From the NCBI RefSeq assembly GCF_000812185.1, contig NZ_CP007026.1, forward strand, positions 62,001 through 126,000: a stretch of DNA of 64,000 bases. The letters are read 5' to 3'. This DNA is from Candidatus Nitrosopelagicus brevis. Lineage in GTDB: Archaea; Thermoproteota; Nitrososphaeria; Nitrososphaerales; Nitrosopumilaceae. The notes beneath the pieces are model-generated. The model did no database searches and was not told the DNA's origin. It saw only the letters and a list, made by a program, of their open reading frames with translations. The first letter of the stretch is position 1. Each line of letters starts with the position of its first letter. The position numbers and the translations under genes are program-made. This document shows positions 17,699 to 27,275 of the stretch, piece after piece.

Positions 17699-18358
17699 AT
17701 GATATCTTCACAGATCGGTTCATTAGATAAAATTTTTTCAGGAGGACTACAAAATGGAATAATTACCGAAATCTCTGGTTTACGAGGAACTGGAAAAACT
17801 CAACTTGCATTACAATTTGCAATTGAACCATTAAGCAATAATAAAAAAATTTTATTCATTGATACCACTGTCGAATTCAGACCTGAAAGATTTCTTCAAA
17901 TGTTACAATCTCGAAATCTTCCTGCATCATTACTTGAAAATTTACATGTTTCACGGGTTACTGATACTCATAAACAAATTGAAATTCTAAAAACTCTAGA
18001 CAAAAATTATTTTTCGTTACTAATTATAGATAACATAACTGATTTATTTGCATTTGAGTATTCAAAAAAAGAACATCTAATTGAAAAAAATACTAATTTT
18101 GGTAATTATATGATTAATCTTTCTCAAATAACTCAATCAGAAGATATCCCAATCATAATCACAAATCAAATCTTTTCGCATGATGAAATAAATTATCAGC
18201 GAATGCATGCTCAACTTGAAAATTACATACATCAAAAAATCTATCTTGAAAAAATCAATAATAAAAACACCTGCACGATTTCATCACCATTTATTCAAAA
18301 TACAAAATTTAATTATAAAATGACAGATTCTGGAATAGAAGAAACTGAATCTATTTAA
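17699..18358 (+). CDS. radB: RadB-like RecA-family ATPase
   Basis: The 219-residue protein is one RecA-type ATPase core. Walker A is GLRGTGKTQLAL near residues 25-36, with a Walker B-type strand LLIIDNITDLF near 105 and the KaiC/RadB-like IPIIITNQIF strand. It lacks the N-terminal helix-hairpin-helix domain of RadA, which fits the archaeal recombination mediator RadB. DnaK-type or circadian KaiC activity is not suggested, since only one domain is present. It is followed by a tiny membrane-protein gene and lhr on the same strand. The family is secure; the name radB is tentative. Confidence 0.8.
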   Translation: MISSQIGSLDKIFSGGLQNGIITEISGLRGTGKTQLALQFAIEPLSNNKKILFIDTTVEFRPERFLQMLQSRNLPASLLENLHVSRVTDTHKQIEILKTLDKNYFSLLIIDNITDLFAFEYSKKEHLIEKNTNFGNYMINLSQITQSEDIPIIITNQIFSHDEINYQRMHAQLENYIHQKIYLEKINNKNTCTISSPFIQNTKFNYKMTDSGIEETESI

Positions 18359-18380
18359 CATCGATTGAATAAATTACCAT

Positions 18381-18500
18381 ATGGCAGATATCTTTGATTC
18401 TATTTCAACCATTACTGTAATTTTGTTAGCATTAGGTATTGCTGGTGTGATGATTTATGAACGAACTAGAATTAGACAAGAAAAACAACAAGATACTTGA
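18381..18500 (+). CDS. Tiny membrane protein overlapping lhr (39 aa)
   Basis: Read directly: ATG at 18381, TGA at 18498-18500. The peptide begins MADIFDSISTITVIL, forms a 20-residue hydrophobic helix (ITVILLALGIAGVMIY), and ends in a charged tail rich in Arg, Gln and Lys. Its last 44 bases overlap the start of lhr in another frame. That layout, with a proper start 22 bases after the RadB-like gene, suggests that ribosomes finishing this peptide help translate lhr, or that the peptide itself has a membrane role. It is too short for homology-based naming. Confidence 0.55.
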   Translation: MADIFDSISTITVILLALGIAGVMIYERTRIRQEKQQDT

Positions 18501-21225
18501 TCCTACAATTTCAAAAAAATTCAAGTCTATTGGATTTGAAGAACTAACTGAAATTCAAAAAGAAGCAATTCCTGAAATTTTAGAAGAAAAAAATTGCCTG
18601 ATTATTGCACCTACTGGATCTGGTAAAACTGAATGTGCAACGATACCAATATTTTCTAAATTAAAAACTAGAAAAGTTTCAAAAAAAATAAAAGCACTTT
18701 ACATAACCCCATTACGAGCATTAAATCGAGATGTTTTCAAAAGAATAATCAATTATGCTGAGAATGAAAATTTAAAAATTGAAATTAGACATGGTGATAC
18801 TTCTCAAGCAAATAGAAAACGAATTGCAGATAATCCCCCGGATATTTTGATTACAACACCTGAAACACTTGTAAATTTACTTTCACAGAAAAAACATCTA
18901 GATGCATTATCTGATTTAGAATGGGTAATTATTGATGAAGTACATGAATTACTTGCAAGTGAAAGAGGTTCTCAATTATGCCTTAGTCTTGAACGTTTAC
19001 AAATCAAATCAAAAAATCAAATTCATAGAATAGGATTATCTGCAACAGTTGGTAATCCTGAAGAGGCTGGACGTTTTTTAGTTGGTACAGACAGAAAATT
19101 TCAATTAATACATGATACATCTCTAAGAAATTATGATGTAGATGTTGTATTTGTTGACGGTATAATGGATGATGTAGCAGTTAAAATTATTGAATATATC
19201 AAAAAAGAACAAATTACTTCACCTGTTTTATTATTTACAAATTCACGAGGCGAATCTGAGAGATTATCTTCTATTTTGAAACAAAAAACATCAATCAATG
19301 TTGAATTACATCATGGTTCTCTTTCAAGACAAGTTAGAGAAGAAACAGAAGACATGCTTCGAGATGGAAAATCTGGTATTGTTGTTTGTACATCATCATT
19401 AGAATTAGGACTTGATATTGGTTCTGTGGAATTAGTTATTCATTATGGATCACCACGGCAAGTTTCAAAATTCATGCAAAGAATTGGAAGAAGTAAACAT
19501 GATCGAGGAGACTCTGCTAGAGGATTAATCATTACTGAAAATGCTGATGATGAGTTTGAAATTCAAGCAATAATTGAACGAATTAAGGAAGGATCAATTG
19601 AAGAACAAAAGATACATCATGGATCTTTGGATGTTCTTGCTCACCATTTAGTTGGATTGTCCATGCAAGTTGGAAATGTTCCTATTGAAGCTGCACTGAA
19701 ATTAACAAAACTTGCATATCCATTTCGAGATATATCACTTGAGGAATTTTTTGATGTTTTAGAGATTCTTGCATTACGTGATTTAATAATTTTTAATGAT
19801 GATAAAACTGAATACAAGAAAAATACTGCATTCTTTGCGACAAAATACCATTTTCAAAACCTGTCCACCATCCCAGATATTTTAAAATTCAAAGTTGTTG
19901 ATACTATTGAAAATAAATTCATTGGTACACTAGACCAGAGATTTGTAGGTGATCTTGATAAGGACCAAATTTTTGTTTTACGTGGTTCTCAATGGAGAGT
20001 TTTAAACATAGATGAAAAATCATTCAAAATCAATGTTTTACCTATTAGATCTTCTCAAGAAATTCCAGTTCCCAAATGGGAAGGAGTAAACATACCTGTT
20101 GATTTTAAAACTGCTAACAAAGTTGGAGCTTTTAGAACCAAAGTTCAAAATGGTTCATTAAAAATGATGAACAATATTATTTCAAATCTAGATTTTCCCA
20201 AAGTACCTGATGAAAAAACAATTGTAATAGAATCACACCGCCTTCCACAAAAAAGTGTATTAATTTTACATTCCTGCTTTGGTACAAAAATAAATTCAAC
20301 ATTAAAAGTTATTTTAGAAACATTGTTAGATGCCTCATTAGCTTCTAGAGTTAAATCTAGCTCTGATGCTTATAGAATTCTTTTATCAGTTGAATCAAGA
20401 TTTACAAAAAAACACATTACTGATGTTTTTCTTTCTGATTTTGATATTAATGAAATAATGTCTGTTGCATTAAAGGGAAAAAATGATGTAACTTGGAAAA
20501 CATTCTGTGTTGGGAAGAAATTTGGTTTTTACGATAGAAGTGATGTTTATGTAAAAAATGAAATTCGATATGATTTTGAACGAAATATTGACACACCTCT
20601 TGTAAAAGAGGCATTTAGGGAATTATTTCATGAAAAATTTGATCTAGAAGGTACTCAAAGAATTATTGACCTAATTAAAGAAAATAAAATACAGGTTGAA
20701 TGGGTTGATGTTGATAAATTTTCAAAACTAGCAGAACCGGTATTAGACCAAACCGTAATGTCATATACAAATCCTGCAAATATAGACAAAGAAATGTTAT
20801 TGAAGGTAAAAACACGTCTTATGCAAACAAAACAACGACTAATTTGTGTTCGATGTGGGTTATGGCAACAAGTTATGACCCCAAATCAAACACATCCGCT
20901 CAGATGTAAATACTGTAAAGGCCAACAAATCACATGTACTTACGAATACGACCATGAACTTGTAAAAATAATACAAAAAAAACATCAAGGAAAAAAATTA
21001 ACTCCTGACGAAAACAAAAATTTTCAAAAAGCATGGAAGGTTTCATCATTATTATCTAGTTTTGGAAAGACAGCTTTGATAGTTATGGCTGCTTATGGTG
21101 TTGGTCCTGATACTGGAGCCCGAATTTTAAAAAATAGGGTAGAAGGTGATGATGATTATTTAATAAAACAAATAATCATTGCAGAGAAAACCTACACATT
21201 GACAAGAGGATTTTGGAAAGACTAG
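18457..21225 (+). CDS. lhr: Lhr-type superfamily 2 helicase
   Basis: This 922-residue large helicase has the Q-motif region, Walker A APTGSGKTE (about 51-59), DEVHELL, SATVGNPEE, then TSSLELGLDIGSVELVIHYGSP and QRIGRSKHDRGDSARG in the second RecA domain. Winged-helix and DNA-binding regions follow. Near residues 795-830 a CxxC...CxxC zinc ribbon (ICVRCGLW, LRCKYCKG) is present, as in archaeal Lhr1/Lhr-type enzymes. It is expected to unwind branched DNA or DNA-RNA hybrids with 3'-5' polarity. It ends tail to tail with the RPA gene with a four-base overlap. Confidence 0.93.
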   Translation: MNELELDKKNNKILDPTISKKFKSIGFEELTEIQKEAIPEILEEKNCLIIAPTGSGKTECATIPIFSKLKTRKVSKKIKALYITPLRALNRDVFKRIINYAENENLKIEIRHGDTSQANRKRIADNPPDILITTPETLVNLLSQKKHLDALSDLEWVIIDEVHELLASERGSQLCLSLERLQIKSKNQIHRIGLSATVGNPEEAGRFLVGTDRKFQLIHDTSLRNYDVDVVFVDGIMDDVAVKIIEYIKKEQITSPVLLFTNSRGESERLSSILKQKTSINVELHHGSLSRQVREETEDMLRDGKSGIVVCTSSLELGLDIGSVELVIHYGSPRQVSKFMQRIGRSKHDRGDSARGLIITENADDEFEIQAIIERIKEGSIEEQKIHHGSLDVLAHHLVGLSMQVGNVPIEAALKLTKLAYPFRDISLEEFFDVLEILALRDLIIFNDDKTEYKKNTAFFATKYHFQNLSTIPDILKFKVVDTIENKFIGTLDQRFVGDLDKDQIFVLRGSQWRVLNIDEKSFKINVLPIRSSQEIPVPKWEGVNIPVDFKTANKVGAFRTKVQNGSLKMMNNIISNLDFPKVPDEKTIVIESHRLPQKSVLILHSCFGTKINSTLKVILETLLDASLASRVKSSSDAYRILLSVESRFTKKHITDVFLSDFDINEIMSVALKGKNDVTWKTFCVGKKFGFYDRSDVYVKNEIRYDFERNIDTPLVKEAFRELFHEKFDLEGTQRIIDLIKENKIQVEWVDVDKFSKLAEPVLDQTVMSYTNPANIDKEMLLKVKTRLMQTKQRLICVRCGLWQQVMTPNQTHPLRCKYCKGQQITCTYEYDHELVKIIQKKHQGKKLTPDENKNFQKAWKVSSLLSSFGKTALIVMAAYGVGPDTGARILKNRVEGDDDYLIKQIIIAEKTYTLTRGFWKD

Positions 21226-22616
21226 TTTTTCTTTATTATCTTTGAATAAGGTGTTAACACTAAATCTAATTTACCTTCTAACCCTGGTCGTGCATTAACA
21301 CCTAAAATTGTAATTATATCTCCCAGTGTGTAACTATCCATCAAGTCTGCTTGTTGCCTCCATCCTTTAATCCAAACTTGCCCACTATCATCTTCAACAA
21401 ACATTTCAGACAATTGTATATTTTCTCCACTTTTGGTTTGAATGTCTTTTCGTTCAGGTGCTTTTAGAACAATTGCTTCGACTGAATAATCATTACCTTC
21501 ACTAACCTCTGTAATTTTTGTTCTAATCTCTGCAACAGTTGGAACAGTTTCATCATCAATTTTTCTAACAAATGAATCTTGATCAATTTGTATCGTGTTT
21601 CCAAAAATCTTTGACGGCATACATTCTAAAATATCGTCTTTAGCAAAACTGCCTATTGTATTTGCAACATCTGTAATTCTAACCAATTTCTTTGATTTGT
21701 CTATGGCTAAACCTGTTGTGTTTCCAGCTTGATCCTTTTCAATTGCTAACAATCTTACTATTGTTGGTTGAATCTCTGTATCTCCTTCTACATTGATTAT
21801 TGTTGCATCATTTCCATGAATTTCTAAACCTTGCATTCCAGTTTTTGTTCTTACTCCAAACAACTTGACTTTGGCATCTTGACCTATCACTTTTGGAAGA
21901 ATTGATTCATCTTTTCCCCAGAGAACTACATTGACCAAATTCTTATTTTCTCCTTTCAATCTAAACTTCAAGGCTTTTGAAGGTTGACCTTTTGAATTTG
22001 TAAACTCAAGTAAACTCATTGCACTACCTAATGTTCCTGAAACAATCAAGTCTCTTTGATCATCCTTAATCTCGCTTACATCTGTAATTTTTGAATCAAT
22101 TGAGACAATATCACTTTCTGATTGTGATGTTTCTATTGATGCACCTGAACCAATGTTTATTGTAGGTGCTCCGGTTAAATCAGATTTTACATATGCCTTG
22201 ATGATTTTAATTAAATCTCCTGGTTTCAATTCTTCTAATCCAGGGAGATTTGCTTTTTCATCCCAAAGCTTTACACTTGCAGTTGAGTTATTATCATAAA
22301 CCGTAATTGTCCTTAAAGAAAATGAAGAACCATCTTTTTTTGTAAACTGTTTTGTAGGAGAAATATTCAATACACGACTTTCTAAAGTTACTTCTTTTGC
22401 CCCAATGTAGAGGTCCTTTATAGCTACTTCTGCATTTTGTGTTTGTTCTAGTGATACGCCTAAATCTGCTGCAACTAGGAAAATCGCTCCTTGGTCTGTT
22501 AGGTATCCTGCGCCCACTTTTTCTTTCTTCTCGTTAATTCTCTCTTCAATTACCGATCTTGATAATTCAGGAACTTTTTCCAATAATTTTGATATTAATT
22601 CTTCAAATTCAGACAA
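21222..22616 (-). CDS. rpa: Replication protein A-like single-stranded DNA-binding protein
   Basis: The 464-residue protein has several OB folds. One after a helical N-terminus (about residues 75-160, with YDNNSTASVKLWDEKA), a second near 190-270 (VNVVLWGKDE), and further OB domains to the end (VWIKGWRQQADLMDSYTLGD). No zinc finger is seen. It resembles archaeal RPA41/RPA1-like proteins that coat single-stranded DNA in replication and repair. It is divergent from the ABC transporter genes and convergent with lhr. Confidence 0.9.
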   Translation of the reverse strand: MSEFEELISKLLEKVPELSRSVIEERINEKKEKVGAGYLTDQGAIFLVAADLGVSLEQTQNAEVAIKDLYIGAKEVTLESRVLNISPTKQFTKKDGSSFSLRTITVYDNNSTASVKLWDEKANLPGLEELKPGDLIKIIKAYVKSDLTGAPTINIGSGASIETSQSESDIVSIDSKITDVSEIKDDQRDLIVSGTLGSAMSLLEFTNSKGQPSKALKFRLKGENKNLVNVVLWGKDESILPKVIGQDAKVKLFGVRTKTGMQGLEIHGNDATIINVEGDTEIQPTIVRLLAIEKDQAGNTTGLAIDKSKKLVRITDVANTIGSFAKDDILECMPSKIFGNTIQIDQDSFVRKIDDETVPTVAEIRTKITEVSEGNDYSVEAIVLKAPERKDIQTKSGENIQLSEMFVEDDSGQVWIKGWRQQADLMDSYTLGDIITILGVNARPGLEGKLDLVLTPYSKIIKKN

Positions 22617-22688
22617 TTACAATCATCACAAAGAGATTGTTAATAAAATTATCATTAAATACATTAGTAGTTCGTTTAAAGATCTACT

Positions 22689-23633
22689 GTGCTCTGTATT
22701 GAAACTAGCAATCTAACAAAAAAATATGGTTCATCATTGGCAGTTGATGGAATAAGTCTTGAAATTAAATCCGGTCAAGTTTTTGGATTTTTAGGTCCAA
22801 ACGGTGCAGGAAAATCTACAGTTATCAAACTTCTAACTACTCTTATGCCTCCAACTAAGGGAAAATTATCTGTTTTAGGAATAGATGCAGCAAAATCTCC
22901 ATTAGAAATACGAAGAAAAATTGGTGTTGTTTTGCAACAACCTAGCTATGAAATGACATTATCTGTTGAAAATTCACTAGACAAGTATGGAATGATGTGG
23001 GATGTTGACAAAAAAACAAGAAAACAACGAACTGAGGAATTACTAACTTCATTTGGTCTACAAGATATCAGAAAAAAGAAAAATGATGATCTATCAATTG
23101 GTCAACGAAGAAGAGTTCAGGTAGCCAGAGAATTTATGCATGATATGGAATTATTATTCTTAGATGAACCAACTGTTGGTTTAGACCCTAGCGCAAGAAG
23201 AGATCTACTTGATTTTCTCAAAAAACAAGTTCAAAAAACTGGTTTAACCATATTTTATACAACACATGTACTTTCTGAAGCAGAATATCTTTGTGATAAT
23301 ATTGCAATCATAAACAAAGGAAAAATCTTAGCTGTTGATTCACCAAATGAATTAAAAAATAGATTTGGACGTGAAAAAACTATTAAAATTAATCTCACAA
23401 AAACCTCTAATTCGATAACTGATTTACTTTCAGGCATACCTGATTGTAAAATTGAACTTGAACCTGAACCAACTATAACCATCAATTCATCAAATTCAGA
23501 AGTTGTACTGATGAACGTTTTGAAAATTCTAAATCAAAATAATATAACAATTAATGATCTTTCTGCAATTCCTACGAATTTGGAAGAAATATTTCTTAAA
23601 GTTGTGAGTGATTCTAATGAACCCAATAATTAG
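22689..23633 (+). CDS. ABC transporter ATP-binding protein (ABC-2/DrrA type)
   Basis: The 314-residue ATPase has Walker A GPNGAGKST near residue 37, the Q-loop VVLQQPSYE, the signature region LSIGQRRRVQVARE, Walker B LLFLDEPTVGLDPSARR and the switch His in YTTHVLSEAE. A C-terminal extension of about 90 residues is typical of DrrA/NatA-type exporters. The start is GTG at 22689. Its last 26 bases overlap the permease gene, so the two make one transporter. Cargo is unknown; drug, lipid or polysaccharide export are all possible. Confidence 0.95.
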   Translation: MLCIETSNLTKKYGSSLAVDGISLEIKSGQVFGFLGPNGAGKSTVIKLLTTLMPPTKGKLSVLGIDAAKSPLEIRRKIGVVLQQPSYEMTLSVENSLDKYGMMWDVDKKTRKQRTEELLTSFGLQDIRKKKNDDLSIGQRRRVQVAREFMHDMELLFLDEPTVGLDPSARRDLLDFLKKQVQKTGLTIFYTTHVLSEAEYLCDNIAIINKGKILAVDSPNELKNRFGREKTIKINLTKTSNSITDLLSGIPDCKIELEPEPTITINSSNSEVVLMNVLKILNQNNITINDLSAIPTNLEEIFLKVVSDSNEPNN

Positions 23634-24378
23634 ACTCGTTTATAGAAATCTAACAATTTCTATTAATCCTGGTTTTATAATTTGGCAAATTCTATTTCCG
23701 TTAATCTACATATTTGTTGCCGGATTTGCATATACCTCCTTAATAGAAAATGTTCCATTTGGAAATAAAGATCTTAGTTATCCTGCATTTCTAGCATCTG
23801 GTATGATAGGATTCAACATAATGAATAGTACATTGATTTCTGGGATAATTATCTGGAATGATAGAAGACATGGTATGTTTGAACAAATTATGTCTGGTCC
23901 ATACACACGTTCTGATTACATACTAAGTAATATTGTTACAATTGGAATCATTGGCTTAGTCAGTGCTGGTTTAATCACAGCTGTTGGGTATCCTGTATTT
24001 TTTGAATCAGTTGACTTTTCTATCGTTACCATTCCTCTGCTAATATTTGCATCAGTGGTTGGTGCAATTTTATTTGGATCAATTGCATCTATAATCTCAA
24101 CAAGATTACGTTCAAGTGAAGGATTTAATGTAATCATTAACACAGTCTTTCTATTTTTTGCATTTGCAAGTACCGCATTTTATCCTGCACAAGGTGCACC
24201 ACAACCGCTTGCAACTGCATTTTACATTAATCCACTTTCTTATCTTGTAGATATCGTACGAGCTGGAATATTTGGACAAATTACTGATTTCGTAATTATG
24301 GAAATGATATTTCTGATCGTCTTAGCCTCAGTCTTGTTTGTCATTGCAACGAAATTATTGACAAAATTAGATTTTTAA
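23608..24378 (+). CDS. ABC-2 type transporter permease
   Basis: At 256 residues it has six hydrophobic segments and the ABC-2 permease pattern. IWNDRRHGMFEQIMSGPYTRSDYI lies between the second and third helices (only partly conserved), and the late loop NPLSYLVDIVRAGIFG is the ABC-2 signature region. It begins with a 26-base overlap inside the ATPase gene. Together they probably work as a dimeric exporter. tRNA-Gln follows on the opposite strand after nine bases. Confidence 0.94.
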   Translation: MILMNPIIRLVYRNLTISINPGFIIWQILFPLIYIFVAGFAYTSLIENVPFGNKDLSYPAFLASGMIGFNIMNSTLISGIIIWNDRRHGMFEQIMSGPYTRSDYILSNIVTIGIIGLVSAGLITAVGYPVFFESVDFSIVTIPLLIFASVVGAILFGSIASIISTRLRSSEGFNVIINTVFLFFAFASTAFYPAQGAPQPLATAFYINPLSYLVDIVRAGIFGQITDFVIMEMIFLIVLASVLFVIATKLLTKLDF

Positions 24379-24386
24379 AAATAGTA

Positions 24387-24458
24387 TAGCCCAGCCCGGA
24401 CTCGAACCGAGGTCAAAGGCTCCAAGGGCCCCTATGCTTGCCGCTACACTACTGGGCT
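24387..24458 (-). tRNA. trnQ: tRNA-Gln (UUG anticodon) with unusual C33
   Basis: A complete cloverleaf folds on the minus strand: acceptor stem AGCCCAG/CTGGGCT, D arm GTGT..GCAT with a GG-bearing loop, anticodon stem GGGGC/GCCTT, and T arm CTCGG-TTCGAGT-CCGGG. The discriminator is A and no CCA is encoded. The anticodon loop reads CCTTGGA, so TTG occupies positions 34-36 (Gln). Position 33 is C, where U is almost universal. The gene fits the indirect glutamine pathway, as gatD and gatE lie at 30978-34161. Confidence 0.92.
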
Positions 24459-24494
24459 TCTAAATAAAAAATAATTTACCCCTATAATATTATT

Positions 24495-25523
24495 TTATAA
24501 TGTCCTTATTGTTTTTAAAAGAACTTGATATGGGTCTTCAAATGATGCAACTAGTTTTCTAGCATTCTGCTTTCTTTTATTAATAATATTGATATTATTT
24601 AATGATTGAAAAACTTCTTTTGAGATCCTATTTGGACTTTCACTTCGAATAATTATTTTATTTTTTACTAGAAATTCTTCAATTCTATTTGGCACTGAAT
24701 TCATTGAAATAGTTGGAATTCCTAATAATCCTGCTTCTGCAGTCATTGTACCTCCTGACCCGACAAAGCAATTTACACTGTCCAACAAACCCTTTCCACT
24801 AACTGGTTTTGAAAAAATAAAGACATCTTTTCCAAAAACTCTCTTTACTTCATTACTCTGTTCTTTGTATCTTGATAAAACAATTTTTTTCTCATCAGGA
24901 AACTTTTCAATAATTTTCTCAATAATTTTTATGGTTTTACTTTCTTTCTTAATGTATGCAGCCTCAGATTCTTCAGGACGAATTAAGATAGTTTTTTTAA
25001 CATTTGATTTTCTTTTCCTTGTTTTTCTATAATTTTTTATTATTACACCTGCATCGATTGCTCTATACTGTATGATGTTTCTTGAGTTTATTCCAAATTC
25101 TTTAAAATCTTTCTTTGGAATTATCCATGGTGTTAATAATTTCGTTACATAAGGAAGTGATAATTTCATTACTGCTTTGGCTTGCGGTGAATCAGAAAAT
25201 GCAATATGTGGAATTCCCAAACCAAATGCAATCCTGGATGCTTCTGGAGAACAAAAACTAATGAGTAAATCTGGTCTATTTGTCTCAATTTTCTTCGTCA
25301 ATAATTCAGTTCGTTTCAAACTTGCAAGTAATTTGTCTACGCTATCTTTCCCTCCATGTTTTCCAATGATAATTGGATTTATTGAACCAAATTTTCTGAT
25401 TCCATTTACTTGATCATATTTCCTAGAAGTTGAAACAATTTTGTGTTGTTTTCTAAGTTTTTGTATAAAATATTCAAAAAACAAGTATTGTTTTGGTGTT
25501 AGAATGTCAAACCAGATCTTCAA
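24495..25523 (-). CDS. DUF354 family protein, GT-B/UDP-GlcNAc epimerase-like fold
   Basis: The 342-residue protein starts MKIWFDILTPKQYLFFEYFI and contains a glycine-rich segment GSGGTMTAEAGLLGIPTIS near residue 255. Both are typical of DUF354, a family with the GT-B architecture of UDP-GlcNAc 2-epimerase and MurG-like glycosyltransferases. It may bind a nucleotide sugar and act in surface glycan synthesis. It stands alone, divergent from the dehydrogenase-like gene at 25585. The family is well supported; no reaction is established for this member. Confidence 0.85.
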   Translation of the reverse strand: MKIWFDILTPKQYLFFEYFIQKLRKQHKIVSTSRKYDQVNGIRKFGSINPIIIGKHGGKDSVDKLLASLKRTELLTKKIETNRPDLLISFCSPEASRIAFGLGIPHIAFSDSPQAKAVMKLSLPYVTKLLTPWIIPKKDFKEFGINSRNIIQYRAIDAGVIIKNYRKTRKRKSNVKKTILIRPEESEAAYIKKESKTIKIIEKIIEKFPDEKKIVLSRYKEQSNEVKRVFGKDVFIFSKPVSGKGLLDSVNCFVGSGGTMTAEAGLLGIPTISMNSVPNRIEEFLVKNKIIIRSESPNRISKEVFQSLNNINIINKRKQNARKLVASFEDPYQVLLKTIRTL

Positions 25524-25584
25524 GTATTACCACTTAATGGATAACTGCAATAAGTATTTCTTAGTCTTGATATTATAGTCCTTA

Positions 25585-26721
25585 ATGGCAACAAAAGTTG
25601 TAATTTATGGATTAAGTACTGAAGGTTATTCTCTTGCATGTCAAATTGCTCTAAATGGTGGTGATGTTCAAATCATTGATGAATCTACTCCATCAGCAAT
25701 ATCTATAAAACAAGATATTGCAAAATCATATCCTTCTGTTCAAGCATTAAAAGACGATGAACCGTTACTTGCTATGACTTCAATTGATGCAGCAATATCT
25801 AAAGCACAAGTACTAGTCTTTGCACCACGAATTAGGAAAACTGGTCAAGATATCAAAATTGAGATAAATTCAAAATTCAAAGATGCTGTTTCAAATATAA
25901 AAAAAGGCTGTAATGTTGTTTATGGATTAGGCACTGGCTTTGGTGGAAATTCTGAAAATATTTCATTATTAGAGCATGTCACTGGGTTGAAGGTAGGAAA
26001 AAATATTTCATATTACTATTATCCTTTATCAAAAGAATCCACAATAAAACCGTACATTGGTTCATCAAATTCAAAAGAAAATGAAACTTTAAAAAAATTA
26101 TTAACTAATGAAAAAAAATTCAATTTCTTATCATTAAATTCAGCAGAATATTTTCATGCTATAGATATCTTAAAACAATTTTCTAGTCAAACAAGCATAC
26201 TTGAAGTTTGTAAATTTGCAAAGGATTCTGTAACTAAATCCGACTTAAACTCAGAAAAATTAGGAGAACTCTATCTTGATGATTTTATTGATGGTTTGTT
26301 TGATTTAAGATCTTTAAGCAGTTCATTTGAAGGTGCAAGTAGCTTAATGTATCTAATTAATGGTAGTATGAAAGGATTGGATGGTTATATCAAAAGATTA
26401 ATTGATGAAACCAGATTAATCCTAAAGAAAAATGAATTAAAAGCAAGCAGAACAAAAATTTTACTCTTATGGACTTTAGATCAACATGAAATGAAGGGAG
26501 AAAAAATTGAAAAGCTCTTGGAATTAGAAACTAAACTAAAAGATTACATCGGTGATGTTGAATCAATCAGTCAACCCGTAGATATTTTCCAAAATGATAA
26601 AACTACAATTATTGTTGTTTGTTCAAAACGTGATTTTGATTATATTATGAAAAATAATAAGGATGATGAACTAATTATACTGAAAGCTAACCCATTATGT
26701 CAATTAATATCACAAAAATAA
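25585..26721 (+). CDS. Nucleotide-sugar-dehydrogenase-like Rossmann protein of unknown function
   Basis: The 378-residue protein opens with a Rossmann motif (VVIYGLSTEGYSLACQIALNGG) and has segments recalling the N-terminal and central parts of UDP-sugar dehydrogenases (AQVLVFAPRIRKTGQD, YGLGTGFGGNSE). The catalytic Cys motif (GGxC) is not evident. The last 90 residues look like an extra alpha/beta domain. It may be a non-catalytic relative or a regulator. It sits 16 bases upstream of grpE on the same strand and could share its transcript, an unexplained pairing. Confidence 0.72.
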   Translation: MATKVVIYGLSTEGYSLACQIALNGGDVQIIDESTPSAISIKQDIAKSYPSVQALKDDEPLLAMTSIDAAISKAQVLVFAPRIRKTGQDIKIEINSKFKDAVSNIKKGCNVVYGLGTGFGGNSENISLLEHVTGLKVGKNISYYYYPLSKESTIKPYIGSSNSKENETLKKLLTNEKKFNFLSLNSAEYFHAIDILKQFSSQTSILEVCKFAKDSVTKSDLNSEKLGELYLDDFIDGLFDLRSLSSSFEGASSLMYLINGSMKGLDGYIKRLIDETRLILKKNELKASRTKILLLWTLDQHEMKGEKIEKLLELETKLKDYIGDVESISQPVDIFQNDKTTIIVVCSKRDFDYIMKNNKDDELIILKANPLCQLISQK

Positions 26722-26737
26722 TATGTTCAAAAATTAA

Positions 26738-27256
26738 GTGAACTATATGTCAGAAAATGAAGACCCAACCAATGAAGAAAATAATGAATTGATCGATAAT
26801 CCTGGGAAAACAGATGATCAAACAAAGAAATTAGAAGAAGAAAATTCTGATTTAAAAGACAAGTGGCAACGTGCATTAGCAGACTATCAAAATTTAGAAA
26901 GACGGACACAAGTTGAAATATCTCAAAGAGTTTCTAGTAAAACTAACGATCTTCTTCTAAATTTTATTAACATCTATGAAGATTTTGTTCGTGCTGAAAA
27001 TTCTTTGTCTAAAGAAAAAATTGATACTTCTGGAATAATTGCTGTGATAAAAAATATGGAAAATCTTTTAGCTGAAAATAACATTAAACCAATAGATGCC
27101 ATTGGTGAAATCTTTGATCCACAATTACATGAGGCTGTTTCTATGGTTGTAGATGATACTCTTGATGAAGGAACAATCACTCAAGAGGTATCAAAAGGGT
27201 ACATTTCTGGCAAAGCTATTTTAAAACCATCTAAGGTTATTGTATCAAAGAAATAA
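26738..27256 (+). CDS. grpE: Nucleotide exchange factor GrpE
   Basis: The 172-residue protein has an acidic N-terminal extension, a long coiled-coil helix (about 35-95, including [20 protein letters not shown]), and the C-terminal beta domain ending in [15 protein letters not shown] and [21 protein letters not shown]. It releases ADP from DnaK. It is followed by dnaK after 19 bases, then dnaJ, giving a complete chaperone operon. Confidence 0.96.
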   Translation: MNYMSENEDPTNEENNELIDNPGKTDDQTKKLEEENSDLKDKWQRALADYQNLERRTQVEISQRVSSKTNDLLLNFINIYEDFVRAENSLSKEKIDTSGIIAVIKNMENLLAENNIKPIDAIGEIFDPQLHEAVSMVVDDTLDEGTITQEVSKGYISGKAILKPSKVIVSKK

Positions 27257-27275
27257 AATTAAAGAATGTGAAAAT

